Shown: in pieces, positions 32,400 through 44,159 of the stretch
Layout of the letters: each line of letters opens with the position of its first letter
How positions within the stretch are numbered: the first letter of the stretch is position 1
Assembly (NCBI GenBank): GCA_905183005.1
Contig: CAJJDO010000086.1
Coordinates: 310,001-374,000, forward strand
Direction: 5' to 3'
Length of the DNA stretch: 64,000 nucleotides
Origin: Paramecium pentaurelia
Taxonomy: Eukaryota; Ciliophora; Oligohymenophorea; Peniculida; Parameciidae
Notes under the pieces: model-generated
What the model was told of the DNA's origin: nothing
Seen by the model: only the letters and a program-made list of their open reading frames with translations
Database searches by the model: none
Program-made: the position numbers and the translations under genes

Positions 32400-34045
32400 A
32401 TGAAATTATACAAATTTAGTACTTCCCATATTATATTTGGTAATAAGGCTAGACAAAGATTGTTATTAGGAGTAAGTGAAGTAAAAAAAGCTGGTGTTCT
32501 TACTTTAGGTCCTTAAGGTAGGAATGTCATTATAGAATCTGAGACAGGAAATCATAGAAGTACAAAAGATGGTGTTACAGTGGTGAAGAATGTGATGATG
32601 AAGGATAGATTATCAGAAATGGGTGCAGCTATGATTAGATAAAGTAGTAGTTAAACAAACAAATTTGCAGGTGATGGTACAACTACATCAGCTTTAATTG
32701 CTGCTAATATTTTTGAGATTGGATAGAAATATGTATAAGCTGGTCATAATCCAATATATATTACAAGAGGATTAAAAGAGGCTAAGAATAAAGTATTGGA
32801 ATATTTAGAGGAAATAAAAACAATTGAAATTGATGATTAATTACTCTATAATGTTGCAAAGGTTTCTAGTAATTATGATGATAATCTTACAAATATTGTA
32901 TTTAAAGCAATAAAAGAAATAGGTGTCAATGGAATAGTAACAATTGAACCTGGAGGTACAGATTCTGTTATACAAATATAATAAGGAATATAAATACTAA
33001 GAGGATTTATGCATGAAAAATTTGCAGATAATGGAACAATCAAATGTATTTTACATTATCCATTTATTTTAACTTCAAAAGAACCTATTTTATAAATTAA
33101 ACAAATTCTACCCATACTAGAATTAGTTAAAAATACAAATTCACCTTTATTCATTATTGCTAGTGATATAAGTGAAGAAGTAATGTCATAATTGTTATAC
33201 AATCATACTAAAGATATTATTAAAGTATGTGCAATTACAATACCAGGTATGGGTTAATAATTTAGTAATGATTTAATTGATGATTTTTCTATTCTTTGTA
33301 ATTCTTAATCTGTTGAAAATGTTTAATCAGTTAAATAATTATCTCAATTAGGAAGAGCAGTAAAAATTGAAGTTAGTAATACTGAAACTATGATTATTGG
33401 AACATCACCAGATGAATAAGAAATAGAAAATAGAAAGAATTTAATAAAAAATTAATTAGAAAATTCAAATAATTATAGTGCATAAACTCTTAAGGATAGA
33501 TTAATTAGATTTGATGGAAGAACAGCTATAGTTTATATAGGAGGGAAATCAGAAATAGAGATGCATGAAAATAGAGATAAATTAGTAGATTCTTTAAATG
33601 CTACAAAATCAACTTTAAAGAATGGAATATTACCAGGAGGTGGAACAGCATTATTACATGCTTCTAAATTATTAGATTATTTGTAAATAGATCCTGAATA
33701 TTAATTAGGAGTTTAATTACTATAAAAGACTCTTAGATAACCAATTAAATAATTATGTAGAAATGCTGGAATTAATGAAGGATAAATTATTTAAGCATTA
33801 TTAGAAGAAACTGATTATAATATTGGATTCGATTAGAAGAGATGTAAAATATATATATATATGAATAAGCATGTTTTGGAAATATGATTGATTTAGGAGT
33901 GATTGATAGTTTTGCTGTTGTAAAACATTCATTGTTAGATGGAGTTAGTCTTGGTTCCATGCTTCTTAGTACAGAGGCTGCCATCGTTTTAGATAAGAAT
34001 TATACTCCTACGGCGTTGAATAAATATAAAAAAGAGGCATTTTGA
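32400..34045 (+). CDS. HSP60: Divergent group I chaperonin (HSP60)
   Basis: HSP60 folds proteins in the mitochondrial matrix. One 26-nt intron with AAG acceptor leaves 540 codons. Recognisable: VLTLGPQGRNVIIES (equatorial), the ATP-site motif GDGTTTSALIAANI, KVSSNYDD, the apical IVTIEPGG, GILPGGGTALLHASK, and a C-terminal DLGVIDSFAVVKHSLLDGV where most HSP60s have IDP. It lacks the Gly-Gly-Met tail. Substitutions in otherwise conserved positions suggest a fast-evolving paralog. Start: ATG 32400 gives a presequence of only about 10 residues; an in-frame ATG at 32394 overlaps the BTB stop. A longer targeting presequence is not possible without reading into the BTB gene. Confidence 0.8.
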
Positions 34046-34095
34046 TTATAAATTTGCTATGGGTTATTTTGCATATCTTTTATTAATTATTTTTA

Positions 34096-34700
34096 ATGAG
34101 TAGAAGAGATCAGATAGAGAAAGGTAAATAAACAAATTATTCCAAGATAAATAAGCATTACTTTCTAAACCATGGGTTAAGAATCATCCCATCTTTACTT
34201 ATGATCATATTGCAGAATTTTATGAAATGTTCATTCTTTATGCTGAACCCAGAACAAAGAAAGCAGATGTGAGAGATATTCTTGTCACAGCTAAGACACT
34301 TGGTCTTACTGACAAATTCCCTATTATTGCACATGCTCTTGATGATTTAGCTTCTAGTTATGATGATGCAGTTGATTTTGAAACATTCATTTCAGATTTG
34401 ACAGCTAAATTAGTAATATTAATAAGCTATATTTCTTAGGGTAACCCATTTGATTAGAAGGGAAGAGTCTAATTATTCAAACTTATCGATGTAGATGGTA
34501 AAGGAACTTTAGATAAAGGAGATTTATAGAAAATATCCGAAGAATTAAGATTCAATTTGAATGAAGAAGATATTCAAGAAATCATTCATAATGTTGCAGG
34601 ATATGAAGCTGAAGATGTCTCAGAAGAGAAATTTGAAAAATATTTAGGCAAAAGAGTTTAAAGAAGATAAGTTGAATAAGAGATCTATAGAAACAAATGA
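34096..34700 (+). CDS. EF-hand (centrin/calmodulin-like) protein
   Basis: Two introns (23 nt with AAG acceptor, and 27 nt) leave 185 codons. The C-terminal half has a canonical EF-hand loop, DVDGKGTLDKGDL (coordinating D, D, G-K, T and terminal D), inside RVQLFKLIDVDGKGTLDKGD, followed by a second degenerate hand ending EEKFEKYLGKR. The N-terminal half (VRDILVTAKTLGLTDKFPI and YDDAVDFETFISDL) matches helix-loop-helix spacing with a degenerate loop. The pattern resembles centrin or calmodulin relatives, but only one loop looks able to bind calcium. A role in Paramecium's cortical calcium-responsive structures is a guess. Confidence 0.7.
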
Positions 34701-34760
34701 AAATAAATAAAAATAAAAAATATTATCAATATGACATATTTTTATTATATAATTTATATA

Positions 34761-36234
34761 TCATTCCTACTTGTTTACAAGGTATTTTAATAGCACTTAT
34801 GTACCAAAACCAGTGGCTCCTGGTGGATAAATACCTTTATCTGCTTTACTATCCATTGGTCCTGCAATATCAAGATGAGCAAATGGTGTCTATTTTACTT
34901 ATATTTAATACATTTTCATCCACAAAATTAAATAAAAATGCTGCAGCCTTACTAGCTCCACATACTTTTGATTTTCCAATATTACATAAATCTGCAAATT
35001 AACCCTTCATCATATCCTTATGTTCATCAGTTACAGGCATTCTCCAAAATGGCTCTTACAATTCTTTTCCTATTTCTAAAAGTTCTGATGACAATTCATC
35101 ATTGTTGCTGAATAATCCTCCTGTATTCTCTCCTAAAGCAGCTGCACAAGCACCTGTTAATGTTGATATTTCCACTATTGTAGTTGGATTATAAGTAGCC
35201 TATGTCCAACTTAAACAATCAGCCAATACTAAACGTCCTTCGGCATCTGTATTATTGATCTCTACTGTTAATCCCTTATGACTTTTGAAAATATTGGATG
35301 GCTTATATGATGTATTTGAGATCGCATTTTCAGCCATACCCAAAGTTACTGTAACATTTACTTTTAATTTCATATCTACAGCTCCTTTAAAAGCAGCCAA
35401 TACATTACAGGCTCCAGATTTATCAAGATGCATAGTTTCCATATTACCATATGATTTTAAATGTAAACCACCGGTATCAAATGTAATTCCTTTACCAACT
35501 AAAGCATGCAAATGTTGAGAATCCTTATTACCTCTATATGTCAAATTTATTAATGTAGGTGGATGTATGGATCCTTATCCGACTGCATAAAAGAGATTCA
35601 ATTAACTTTCTAATAATTATTTACCTTATAAGATTTATATCTCAACATTAGGATTATCTTTAAATAGCGTTTTTACTTCATCCACAAAATATTATGGTGT
35701 TCCTTCTTGCCTTGTATTTGCCAAATCTCTTGCATACAATTTTATTTAAGCCATTTAAACCAATTGTTAAAAGTAAGAATCTTCAAATATATTTTCTTAA
35801 ACATGCAAATCAGATATATAACTATATTGATCATTATTTTCATCACTTTGTTATTTTTCTTATGCAACATCTCCTAATAACTTATATTTATAATTGGCTT
35901 GTATCAATCCAGAAATTACTTAAGATGTTTCTTTTATATTTAATTCATTCTGGGTTAATACAACTGTGCCAAAACCATATAGTCTTGCTTTTCTTGCTAC
36001 TTCTCCTCCTGCATTGTAACAGGAACCCTTAACTCCAACTGCTAATCCAACTTTCTCCTCTCCAAAGATAAAGCTCTAGCCACCTTTCACTACATTATTG
36101 ACTTTAAGTCGATGTAAATGGCGAGATATCTATTAGGAATTACATCTATAGAGGTTCAAAAATAAGCTAGAAGCCCAATTTTAAGATTAAACTGGAGGCT
36201 TATATGAGTTAATACAAAGCTATTTTACTTTCAT
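34761..36234 (-). CDS. LAP: Leucyl aminopeptidase (M17 family)
   Basis: M17 enzymes cleave N-terminal residues from peptides using two metal ions. A 22-nt intron near the C-terminus leaves 484 codons. Catalytic signatures: VGKGITFDTGGLHLK (metal-binding Lys and Asp), METMHLDKSGACNVLAAF, and VEINNTDAEGRLVLADCLSW (the family signature NTDAEGRL with metal ligands Asp and Glu and the catalytic Arg). The end reads YPPGATGFGTQVLL as in other LAPs. The N-terminal domain has GEEKVGLAVGVKGSCYNAGG. Start at ATG 36234..36232; the first 40 residues are not conserved. Likely cytosolic. Confidence 0.9.
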
Positions 36235-36263
36235 TAATTAAATTCTTAGAAAATATATAACAA

Positions 36264-36345
36264 AGTTGATGTGCCTTAGTTGGTCTAGGGCGTTTGGTTT
36301 AGGCTCTAAACAGAAAGAATATGAATTAAAATTTTGCAGTCAATA
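36264..36345 (+). pseudogene. tRNA-Leu(UAG)-like relic
   Basis: 36273-36313 aligns by eye with the D-arm and anticodon arm of eukaryotic tRNA-Leu(UAG): GCCTTAGTTGGTCTAGGGC (D-arm with GCC/GGC stem) followed by GTTTGGTTTAGGCTCTAAAC (loop with TAG anticodon). The anticodon stem carries an extra base. No TpsiC arm (GGTTCGA-type) and no matching 3' acceptor strand follow. It is therefore a 5' half or a decayed copy rather than a working gene. It lies 30 bp upstream of the aminopeptidase start. Confidence 0.35.
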
Positions 36346-36588
36346 TAAATTTACTATTTTATAGGCCATTTATTCCATAATATTAACAATAACTCAAAAT
36401 ATATATAAAAAATGGAAGAATAGATATTAGTTGAATGTTAAAAAAATAGGAATTATATTCAATAGATTCTATCAATATATTTCACATATATTATTTTTTA
36501 ATCATTATGAATTAAGATTGTGAATATAATTTGTATTAGAATAAAGATCTTAAAGAAAGATATTAAGAACTAATTGATTAATTTTAAT

Positions 36589-37741
36589 TCATATTATACA
36601 GTCAAAGCCCTTTAAGTTTTAAAGCATTGGCTCTATTAACTATCTATTAATATTTATCTTGAATTCTGTTTAAGTAAGCTAATATATTTATTTATTATAT
36701 GAATTACAATTGATATCATTATTATTGTTAATTGTTTATGTTATAGTTGTACTATTAATTTAATCTTATGATTGAGAACGAGATAATCTTTTCGAAGTTA
36801 TTTAACCATCTCTGTTACTCTAACATTTAATTTATTATTTAGATTCATTTTATTGTTATCTTGACTCTATTTATCGAGATTGATTTTTCATTCTCTTTAA
36901 CTAACTTATTTGTGGTTTGAATGTACATTCTTACATCTCTTTTTATTGTTTTTCTCTTTCATGTAGTTTTTTTTTAAACTATCTTGAATAATTAATTAAT
37001 TTAGGTACTTTCTATCTTCAATTAATAACCCTTATTAATATAAATCATGACCTTTATTCTTAATTTCAAAAAGACAAGTCTAATGTTCACCTTAGATTTC
37101 TTTATCAAGTTTAGCTATATCTGATTTTAATTTTTTTTGCATAACTTTAATCTGTTCATGTTAAATGTATTTAGGCTGTGGTGTAATGCTTTATATTTTA
37201 GAAACAGGTTCTTATTATTATTTTTTATTAGAATTTTTAGAGAGATCAATTTTTTGAATTTACTTTTCAACAGTCTTCTTTTAACTTGATTTAGGTTTCT
37301 AAATTATTTTACTGTTTGATTTAGTTCTATCTATTTATTCTTTTATTTATTTTTTCCTTTCTTCATACTTTAATTCAGCTTCTTAATCATTCATTTAATT
37401 GTAAGTCTTCGGTTAACAGATTTATGGTGATTCAATATCCTTAAATAAAGATTTATATTAAATTTGTATAGGTTCTGAATCTTCAGTATGTTTATTTTTT
37501 TAAGGACTGCTAACTGGATTTGCTATAGCTCATATCAGAAGTTACTTATTGATTAAACTACAATATTAGAATTTGAAAGTTGTTTTTTTTATTTTGCTTC
37601 TTTGAGTTTATTCAAGGTGTTCTACAATTCTATGGCTTATTTAGACAGTGCCTAAGGTATTTATTCTTATTTCCTAACAGACAATGCCTAAACAGGAGAG
37701 AATGCTGAAGTTGGTACTTTTGTAAGTGGGGAATTAGACAT
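36589..37741 (-). CDS. Unrecognised Lys/Gln-rich protein
   Basis: ATG 37741..37739 starts MSNSPLTKVPTSAFSPVQA; the frame runs through Lys/Gln/Glu-rich sequence (for example KLKSDIAKLDKEIQGEHQ) to TGA 36591..36589, ending LQNLKGFDCII. At least two frame changes must be bridged by introns near 37520-37560 and 36860-36900; I did not resolve them fully. A short coiled coil is likely in the middle. No domain recognised. Its start is 22 bp from the start of the divergent small membrane protein gene. Confidence 0.45.
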
Positions 37742-37763
37742 AATATTAATTAAAAATAACAGA

Positions 37764-37958
37764 ATGAGTATTAAACATTTCGCTGCATCATTTATAGGAG
37801 TTGGAATAGGAGTTTTTGGAATGCACTTCTTGATAAGATCGATTTTTGGAGGTCCATAACAATAATTTGAATAGCAATATCAATAACCAGTATAGAATTA
37901 GTAATAGTCCTAAAATCCATTTGATCAAGTAGTATCGAATATAAAGAAAAAATAATGA
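37764..37958 (+). CDS. Small single-pass membrane protein (64 aa)
   Basis: Intron-free, ATG 37764 to TGA 37956-37958. Residues 6-28 (AASFIGVGIGVFGMHFLIRS) form one membrane helix with a Gly zipper look, followed by a Gln-rich tail of about 35 residues ending SNIKKKQ. The small size and helix resemble subunits or assembly factors of organelle membranes, but I do not recognise it. Confidence 0.6.
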
Positions 37959-38160
37959 AAATCTGTTGATTTTATATTAAAACAAAACATGAATATTGAT
38001 ACATGTTGTCATGAATTGAAATTATGAAGAATCTAGAATATTTTAATATTACTTATCAACACAAAATAAATGTGAAAAATACAATATAGAGATCCATGAT
38101 AAAGATTCCAATTAGAATTACAAATACTAATTTAAATTTATAATTAATTTCTGTAATTTT

Positions 38161-39434
38161 ATGCAAGTTCCATGTCGAACCAAAAATGTTAATAAATATT
38201 ATAAAGTGATTACTGAAGTAGGTTCAGGGACATATGGAAAGGTATATAAGGCAAAATGTTTAAAAACAAATGATTTTGTTGCATTAAAGAAAATTGATAC
38301 CAAAGATTAAAAAATTATGGCAGAAGGTATACATTATTTATCATATAATTTTTAGGATTCCCAATAACAGCAATAAGAGAAATCAAATTGTTAAAAATAA
38401 TGAATCATAAAAATATTTTGAGATTAAGAGAAATTATTGTGAGTAAAGCATCTCATAGAAATAATTTCAGAGGATCAACATTCTTAGTTTTTGATTATTA
38501 TGATCATGATTTTGCAGGTCTTCAGAGATAACGAAATATATTCACATTACCATAATTAAAATGCATTTTTAAACAACTATTAGAAGGTGTTAAATATCTA
38601 CATGAAAGTAAAATTATACATAGAGATTTGAAATGTGCAAATATACTCATGAATAATAAGGGGTAAGTAACATTGGCTGATTTTGGTTTGGCTAGAACTT
38701 TATCTAATGTGAGTAATCCTAAATATACATACAAAGTAGTTACACTTTGGTATAGAGCACCAGAACTTTTATTGGGATAGACTAATTATAATACATAAAT
38801 TGATATGTGGAGTTTAGGTTGTATATTTACAGAATTAATAACAGGAGATATACTTTTTAAAGGTGATATTGAATATCGTTAAATGGAAAAGATTTATGAA
38901 TTATGTGGTAGTGCTAATGAATTAAATTGGCCTAATTGTATTAATTTAAGATTATGGGAAGAATTCAAACCTAGAAGAAATTATGAGAGATTACTTACTA
39001 AACATATCAAGGAAGTTTGTGAAATATAAAATAAATAGATTGATCAAGTTACTTTAGATTTAATTGAATAATTATTAACACTTGATCCAAATAAAAGATT
39101 AAATGCAACTTAAGCTTTAAATCATGAATTTTTTAAATAAGATCCAAAACCTTGTTTATAAAATGAGATGCCTTAATTTGACAAAGAATTTCATGAAACA
39201 CTTATGAAAAATGATATTAGATTATAATAACTTAGAAATGATAAAGTTTAATCTAGACCTCAATAGATTACTAATTAAAAGTTTTAAAAATTAATAAAAG
39301 ATGAAAGAAACTAATCTAGACCATAAGTTTAATAATAATCTCCTTAAAGAGATATCAAAAATAATTAAGAAGTAGATTATTATGATTTATTAAAAATTGA
39401 AATAGAGGAAAAGAAGAGAGTAAAATTAAATTGA
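38161..39434 (+). CDS. CDK12: Cyclin-dependent kinase of the CDK12/13 (Ctk1) type
   Basis: CDK12/Ctk1 phosphorylates Ser2 of the RNA polymerase II C-terminal domain during elongation. One 29-nt intron leaves 415 codons. Kinase landmarks: GSGTYGKVYKAKC, VALKKID, cyclin-binding helix FPITAIREIKLLK, FLVFDYYDHDFAGL, IIHRDLKCANILMN, LADFGLART, TYKVVTLWYRAPELLLG (activation loop Thr region), and IDMWSLGCIFTEL. PITAIRE is the CDK12/13-type helix (CDK9 has PITALRE). The C-terminal 90 residues are Gln/Arg-rich and disordered. The long RS domain of animal CDK12 is absent, so CDK9-like function is not excluded. Confidence 0.8.
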
Positions 39435-39450
39435 CATTGGGTTTTATATA

Positions 39451-41503
39451 TCAAAATTAACATTGTTTGTAATATTGTTTACCCATTTCTATACAATTTT
39501 ACGCTTCTTATGTATTTAACATTTCAAGTGTTATTTTATATTCTGTCTTAATCATTCTTTTAGCTTCATTAATGTAATCATTGTCTACATTCATATGAAA
39601 TTCTTTAAATAAATTAAAAAATTGATGGTTTATATTTTACTATGACTAAAATAACTATAATATTATACATTTAACATTGGTTATTTAAAATAAAATGAGA
39701 TAACATTACTATTTAATCTTTTGCTGCTGATTCTTTTTAAAAATATCATGTAATATAAATATTAAATAGAAATTTATTGAATTTATTGTTCTGTTTTTTA
39801 AGATTATTTTTATTTTTATTATTAGATTCCTTATAATTTGGAATAATTTGATTTATCTTCTTTTATTAAACATATGAATCCTTAATTTATAATAAGTATT
39901 CTTTGTTTTTAAGTTCCAATAATTTTACATCTAAAAATGTGAAACTTGATATTATTAAGTTAATTTATTTCTAAATTCAATTTCTTAAACAATCCTTTAT
40001 TTTCATATCTTTTTATTGGATCTTATTTTAAAGAATTAGTTCTTGAATCTTTTTTTAGAATAAGTGGTTAGATTTCAAATGGTGAAGTATTATTTAAATG
40101 TATATTTTACAAAATGTTGGATTCAATAATGGATGATTATCTATATGATGAAGATTATTATATGTTTGATTGGTCTTAAGATCGTATAGAATCAAATTAA
40201 TCATCTGGTTACTTTTATAATTATTATTACAATTATAATTTATTGAACTTAAATGGAACTATAATTTAAGAGTTATAAAAACTATTCTAAGATCTTGTAC
40301 TTATAGTATCCTCTTCAGTATTTTAATACTATTATTATTATTATTGAAAACAAATATAACTCTGTTTAATTTATTATTCAGATTAAAACTTAGAATATTT
40401 AATTATCTAAATTTAATTTTATAAATTTTAGACTTTATCTACAACCTTATATTATTTAATAGGTCCTCCAATATATTGAACTAATTCTTGTAAATGTTTG
40501 TTTGTCTAGATGAAGCATTTCATTTCAGGAGGCATTCGTATAACTCTACATTAAACACATCCATTATTAGAACATAATCGACATTAATTAGTTTCAAGTT
40601 TAAGAGATTCTGTGTAATTAAGAGACAAACAATCAAGTTGTTAATAATAATTCATAAGTATTATTATTTCATCTTTTGGTAAATCAAATATTTTTGAAGG
40701 TATACATGCAGAAGATGGAGTATTTAGTTTTAAATCAACTGCTCTATTTATAATTATAATGCTTACTTTTTATAAATATTCTTAACTATTTCAACATTAT
40801 CTATGTAAATACCACTTAAAGTTTATGGTAATAATGAAGAATCAATTGATAGTAATTTCTATCTAAAGTAAATGATAACAGCAATCACAAAAAAATATAT
40901 CATTAATTAATCTTTTTTAATATAAAGCATTTCCCAAAATAGATAAGTACATTCTAAAGACATTTTATTTGCAAATAGTGTCAATAACCAAGGTGTTGCA
41001 TATAGTTCTGGTGAAAGTAAATTTTTATCCAAATAATCATATAATTAGAAGTCATGAAATTTAAGTAACAAATTTATCCATTAAAAAGCCACTTGTAATG
41101 ACAAGAACTCTTCATCTTTAAAGAAATTGTTATCAAGAATGATTTTACGAGAATATTCATAAACTTTTTCCCATGAAAGTCCACTTTCATTAAAGACTGC
41201 TACAACAGCAAATATTTCATTCATCCCTTATTTGTAACTAATATTTTCCTATTAACAAAAGAAAATAATTATTTTTTCAAGAATGTTATGCATTTGAGGT
41301 TAAAGTAATTGAGAACGAGTTCTTGGGATATCCATTTTTAAAGTTCGATATTGTGGTTGGTCAACTGATGTTTTATTTATTTCATTGAATGAAGGATGTG
41401 GTAGTTAAGGCGAATAAGTGCCTAATAGAATCTAAGTTTGAAATCATTTGTATACATCCCAAAAGAATGCTGTTTTTGATTACTCTATTTTATTTTGAAA
41501 CAT
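39451..41503 (-). CDS. TBC-domain protein related to TBC1D23/TBCK
   Basis: Start ATG 41503..41501. Introns of 24 and 23 nt are clear and at least one more is implied by phase; about 650 residues. TBC landmarks: LKMDIPRTRSQ (arginine finger), ISYKQGMNEIFAVVAVF (glutamine finger), then LLKFHDFQLYDYLDKNLLSP and YATPWLLTLFANKMSLECTY, LFWEMLYIKKDQLMIYFFVI. A Cys-rich patch (CRLCSNNGCVQCRVI), a polyQ region with repeated TAA codons, and a C-terminal segment (FHIFRCKIIGTQKQRILII) that could be a PH/GRAM-like fold follow. No rhodanese domain seen. It probably acts as a Rab GAP; family placement is by similarity of the TBC core only. Confidence 0.65.
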
Positions 41504-41530
41504 ATAACTGAATATAAATTAAAAAAATTA

Positions 41531-42523
41531 TCATTAAAGAAATTCTGAACCTATCAAAGTCCTTAATTAGCTATTTACATTTAACATTCCTTAAAGTAAT
41601 GCTTTTGAACTTGTATTCATGAATGATGGAAATTCTAATTTACCAGCAATAATCTTTTTATTTAGTTCACTTTCATTATTTCCTTTAAATGGAAACAATC
41701 CAGTTAATAATCTAAATAGAATAACTCCACATGCCCAAACATCAACTTTATTGTCATAATTTTATTACTTAATTAATTCAGGAGCCATATATTGATGAGT
41801 TCCACATTAAATAGATAATTCTTTATCAGTTTAAATGGAATAACCAAAATCAATCAATTTAATTTTCATTGTTTATGGATCTATTAATATATTTTCTAAT
41901 TTTAAATCTCTATGTATTATCTTTAAATTATGTAAATATATTATTGCATTAGTTAATTATTTGCCTATAATTTTTACTTAGTCTTCGCTTAACCTTTTTA
42001 TTGTTCTGCCTTTCAAATAGGAATCTAAAGTCATTGGTGAAAAGTATTCTTAGATCAAATAAATATTTTATTCTGTTTTCAACTAATAATACAACTTTAT
42101 TATATTTGGATGAGATAAAAGTTATAATATAACAACTTCTTATTCTAATAAATTAGTATTTGCATGACTTCCATATACTTTAATAGCAACAACAATATCT
42201 AACATTTTATGCCTTGCCATTTTAACTTCTGCCGTTGCACCATGTCCAAGAACCTTTAAAATTTGATACATTTTTATATCTTGTAATTCAAATGGTACTT
42301 CTTACAATTATGTTTCTTGTGTTCTTATTATTTCATTTTGCATATTATTAGTGGAAGTAGTGGGAATAAATTATTATTTCATAATTTGTCTAAGATGACT
42401 CCCTATTGATGGTTATGCAGTAATTTTATTTGTACTCTATTATCTCTTAATTTAAAGTGGAGGCACTACATTAGAATTTGCAGTAGCAGATCCTCTTTAT
42501 TATCTAAAATAATTTTATCTCAT
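41531..42523 (-). CDS. Ser/Thr protein kinase (CAMK/AMPK-like)
   Basis: Intron-free, 331 codons, ATG 42523..42521 to TGA 41533..41531. About 90 residues of Gln-rich leader precede the kinase: LGHGATAEVKMARHK (Gly loop), VVAIKVYG, YLIQEYFSPMTLDSYLKGR, IIHRDLKLENILID, LIDFGYSIQ, CGTHQYMAPELI, VDVWACGVILFRLLTGLFPF. All catalytic residues are present, so it should be active. The domain ends near the stop with no regulatory tail. It lies 27 bp upstream of the TBC gene on the same strand. Confidence 0.85.
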
Positions 42524-43004
42524 GTTATTAAATTAATTATTAAATAACAAAAAATAACATAATAATTATGAATAAATACTACTCTTATTATAGATCAAAG
42601 GAATGAATTAATGATGTTTTCAATATTATATTAATATTATTATAACAAATTTCAATTTATATTGAATTATAAAAAAACAATATAAAGAAGTTATAGATTT
42701 ATTTAATAACATGATTAAAATATAAAAGAGATAAATGAGATTCACTATTAAAAATTTAAAGAATCAAATAGATTTTTACTAATAAAATATATGTAGTAGA
42801 ACAAATAGTAAATTTAGAAAATAAATTCAAGAAATTTTGAAAGTATTTGAAAAAAAAGTTTATTAATTAAATCTAAATTCAATACATATATCATAATTGA
42901 AAAGGATAAGATAATAATTATTGAATTAAAAAATACTTTAGATTAATTAAACTTTATAAATAATAAATTTAATACTTAAAATTGTTATAATTGAATCTAA
43001 TATA
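42524..43004. other. AT-rich gap, no supported gene
   Basis: 481 bp, extremely A/T-rich with poly-A and poly-T runs. A plus frame from about 42734 stays open but continues into the neighbouring gene on the opposite strand and has no coding character. Nothing else seen. Confidence 0.45.
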
Positions 43005-44130
43005 TCAAGGTTCATGTTTAGTAGATTAATGATTAGCTTTATCTTATAAATAATTGCTATGATGAATATCGATAATCTTCTTTTAAAGATTAGATATCTA
43101 AGATATCTTTTCTGCCAATTAATTATTTTGATTGTCTATCTTCTTTTATGAAAACTCAATCTTTTATGCTAAATCTCTCTCTATTATGTTTTTTTCAATT
43201 TACAACTATTTTACTTCTTATTCTAATTCTTATATTATTTTTTCCTTTGCTCTTTAATCCAATTAAAATGATTATTTAAGATATTATTCTTTCTATTTAA
43301 CAGTATGATCATATTCTTATTTAATTTTTTATTTCTCCTTATTTTATTTTTCAGCTAAATGACCCATTTTATGTTCTAAAACTTATACAGAAATTAATTG
43401 TTATTTTTATGAAGTAATTAGTTCAGTCTATCTCTTGATTTCATCTTTAAGAATATTAAGACTACTCTCTCTTTCTGAAAGTAAATCTATTGCAAATGTA
43501 AATTCACTTTTCATTTCTTCCATAGCTTTTTATGTATATGTAGTAAGTAATTCAATTTATTTCTCATTATTACTAATTTTGATTTCCAAATTTTATATCA
43601 ATAATTTCAATTACTAATTTTCTCTTATCATTTTTCTCATGTCCATTTCACTTTTATGTAATAACCAAATATAATCTTATTATTCATCATCATTGCATAA
43701 CTTATATGATTGAACTTCTTCCTCTGTCTAAATAATACCCCTATCATAATTAGCAATCATTTAAGATACTTAATATAAGTAGCAAGCATCTCTTTAATTA
43801 AATCAATCAATCGATAAGGATCTAATCTAGTATATCCAAATTCATTTGATTTTCTATTTAATTTTTCATTAATGTCATTAAAATCCTGTTTAATACTTAA
43901 ATACTTACATAATATCTATTGTTGATCTCCAAAAATAATGCTTGAACTCTTTATACTAATTCATTATATTTCTTTTCCATCTTCAAATAATCTTCCCTTT
44001 CAACATACTTTTCAGGATCAAAAGACATTTTATAGTGTTTAGGAGATTTCTATTATTTCATTATTGATGGCTTTTCAGTTAAACTGACTGATGATAAATT
44101 AGGTTTTTTTGTTTTCTTTTAATCTGACAT
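43005..44130 (-). CDS. Coiled-coil protein, unrecognised
   Basis: ATG 44130..44128 to TGA 43007..43005; introns of 23 and 29 nt leave 358 codons. The first 60 residues are basic and Ser/Pro-containing (KHYKMSFDPEKYVEREDYLK), after which the protein is continuous coiled coil to near the end (for example LNILKDEIKRQTELITSQKQ). No enzymatic motif. A cytoskeletal or ciliary role is plausible from composition only. Confidence 0.65.
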
Positions 44131-44159
44131 TGTTATTATATTAATTAATTATTTACAAA

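Noticed and set aside
33848..33866. Several short (TA)n runs (also near 1955, 26996, 45265, 52085 and 59755).
   Set aside because: Mostly parts of introns or spacers; ordinary in a genome this AT-rich and not telomeric (no C4A2/C3A3-type repeats were found).
36507..36662. Plus-strand frame of 51 residues starting MNQDCEYNLYQNKDLK.
   Set aside because: Overlaps the 3' end of the minus gene at 36589-37741. Both could be real, but the minus frame joins a long coding region, so I preferred it; kept as an open alternative.
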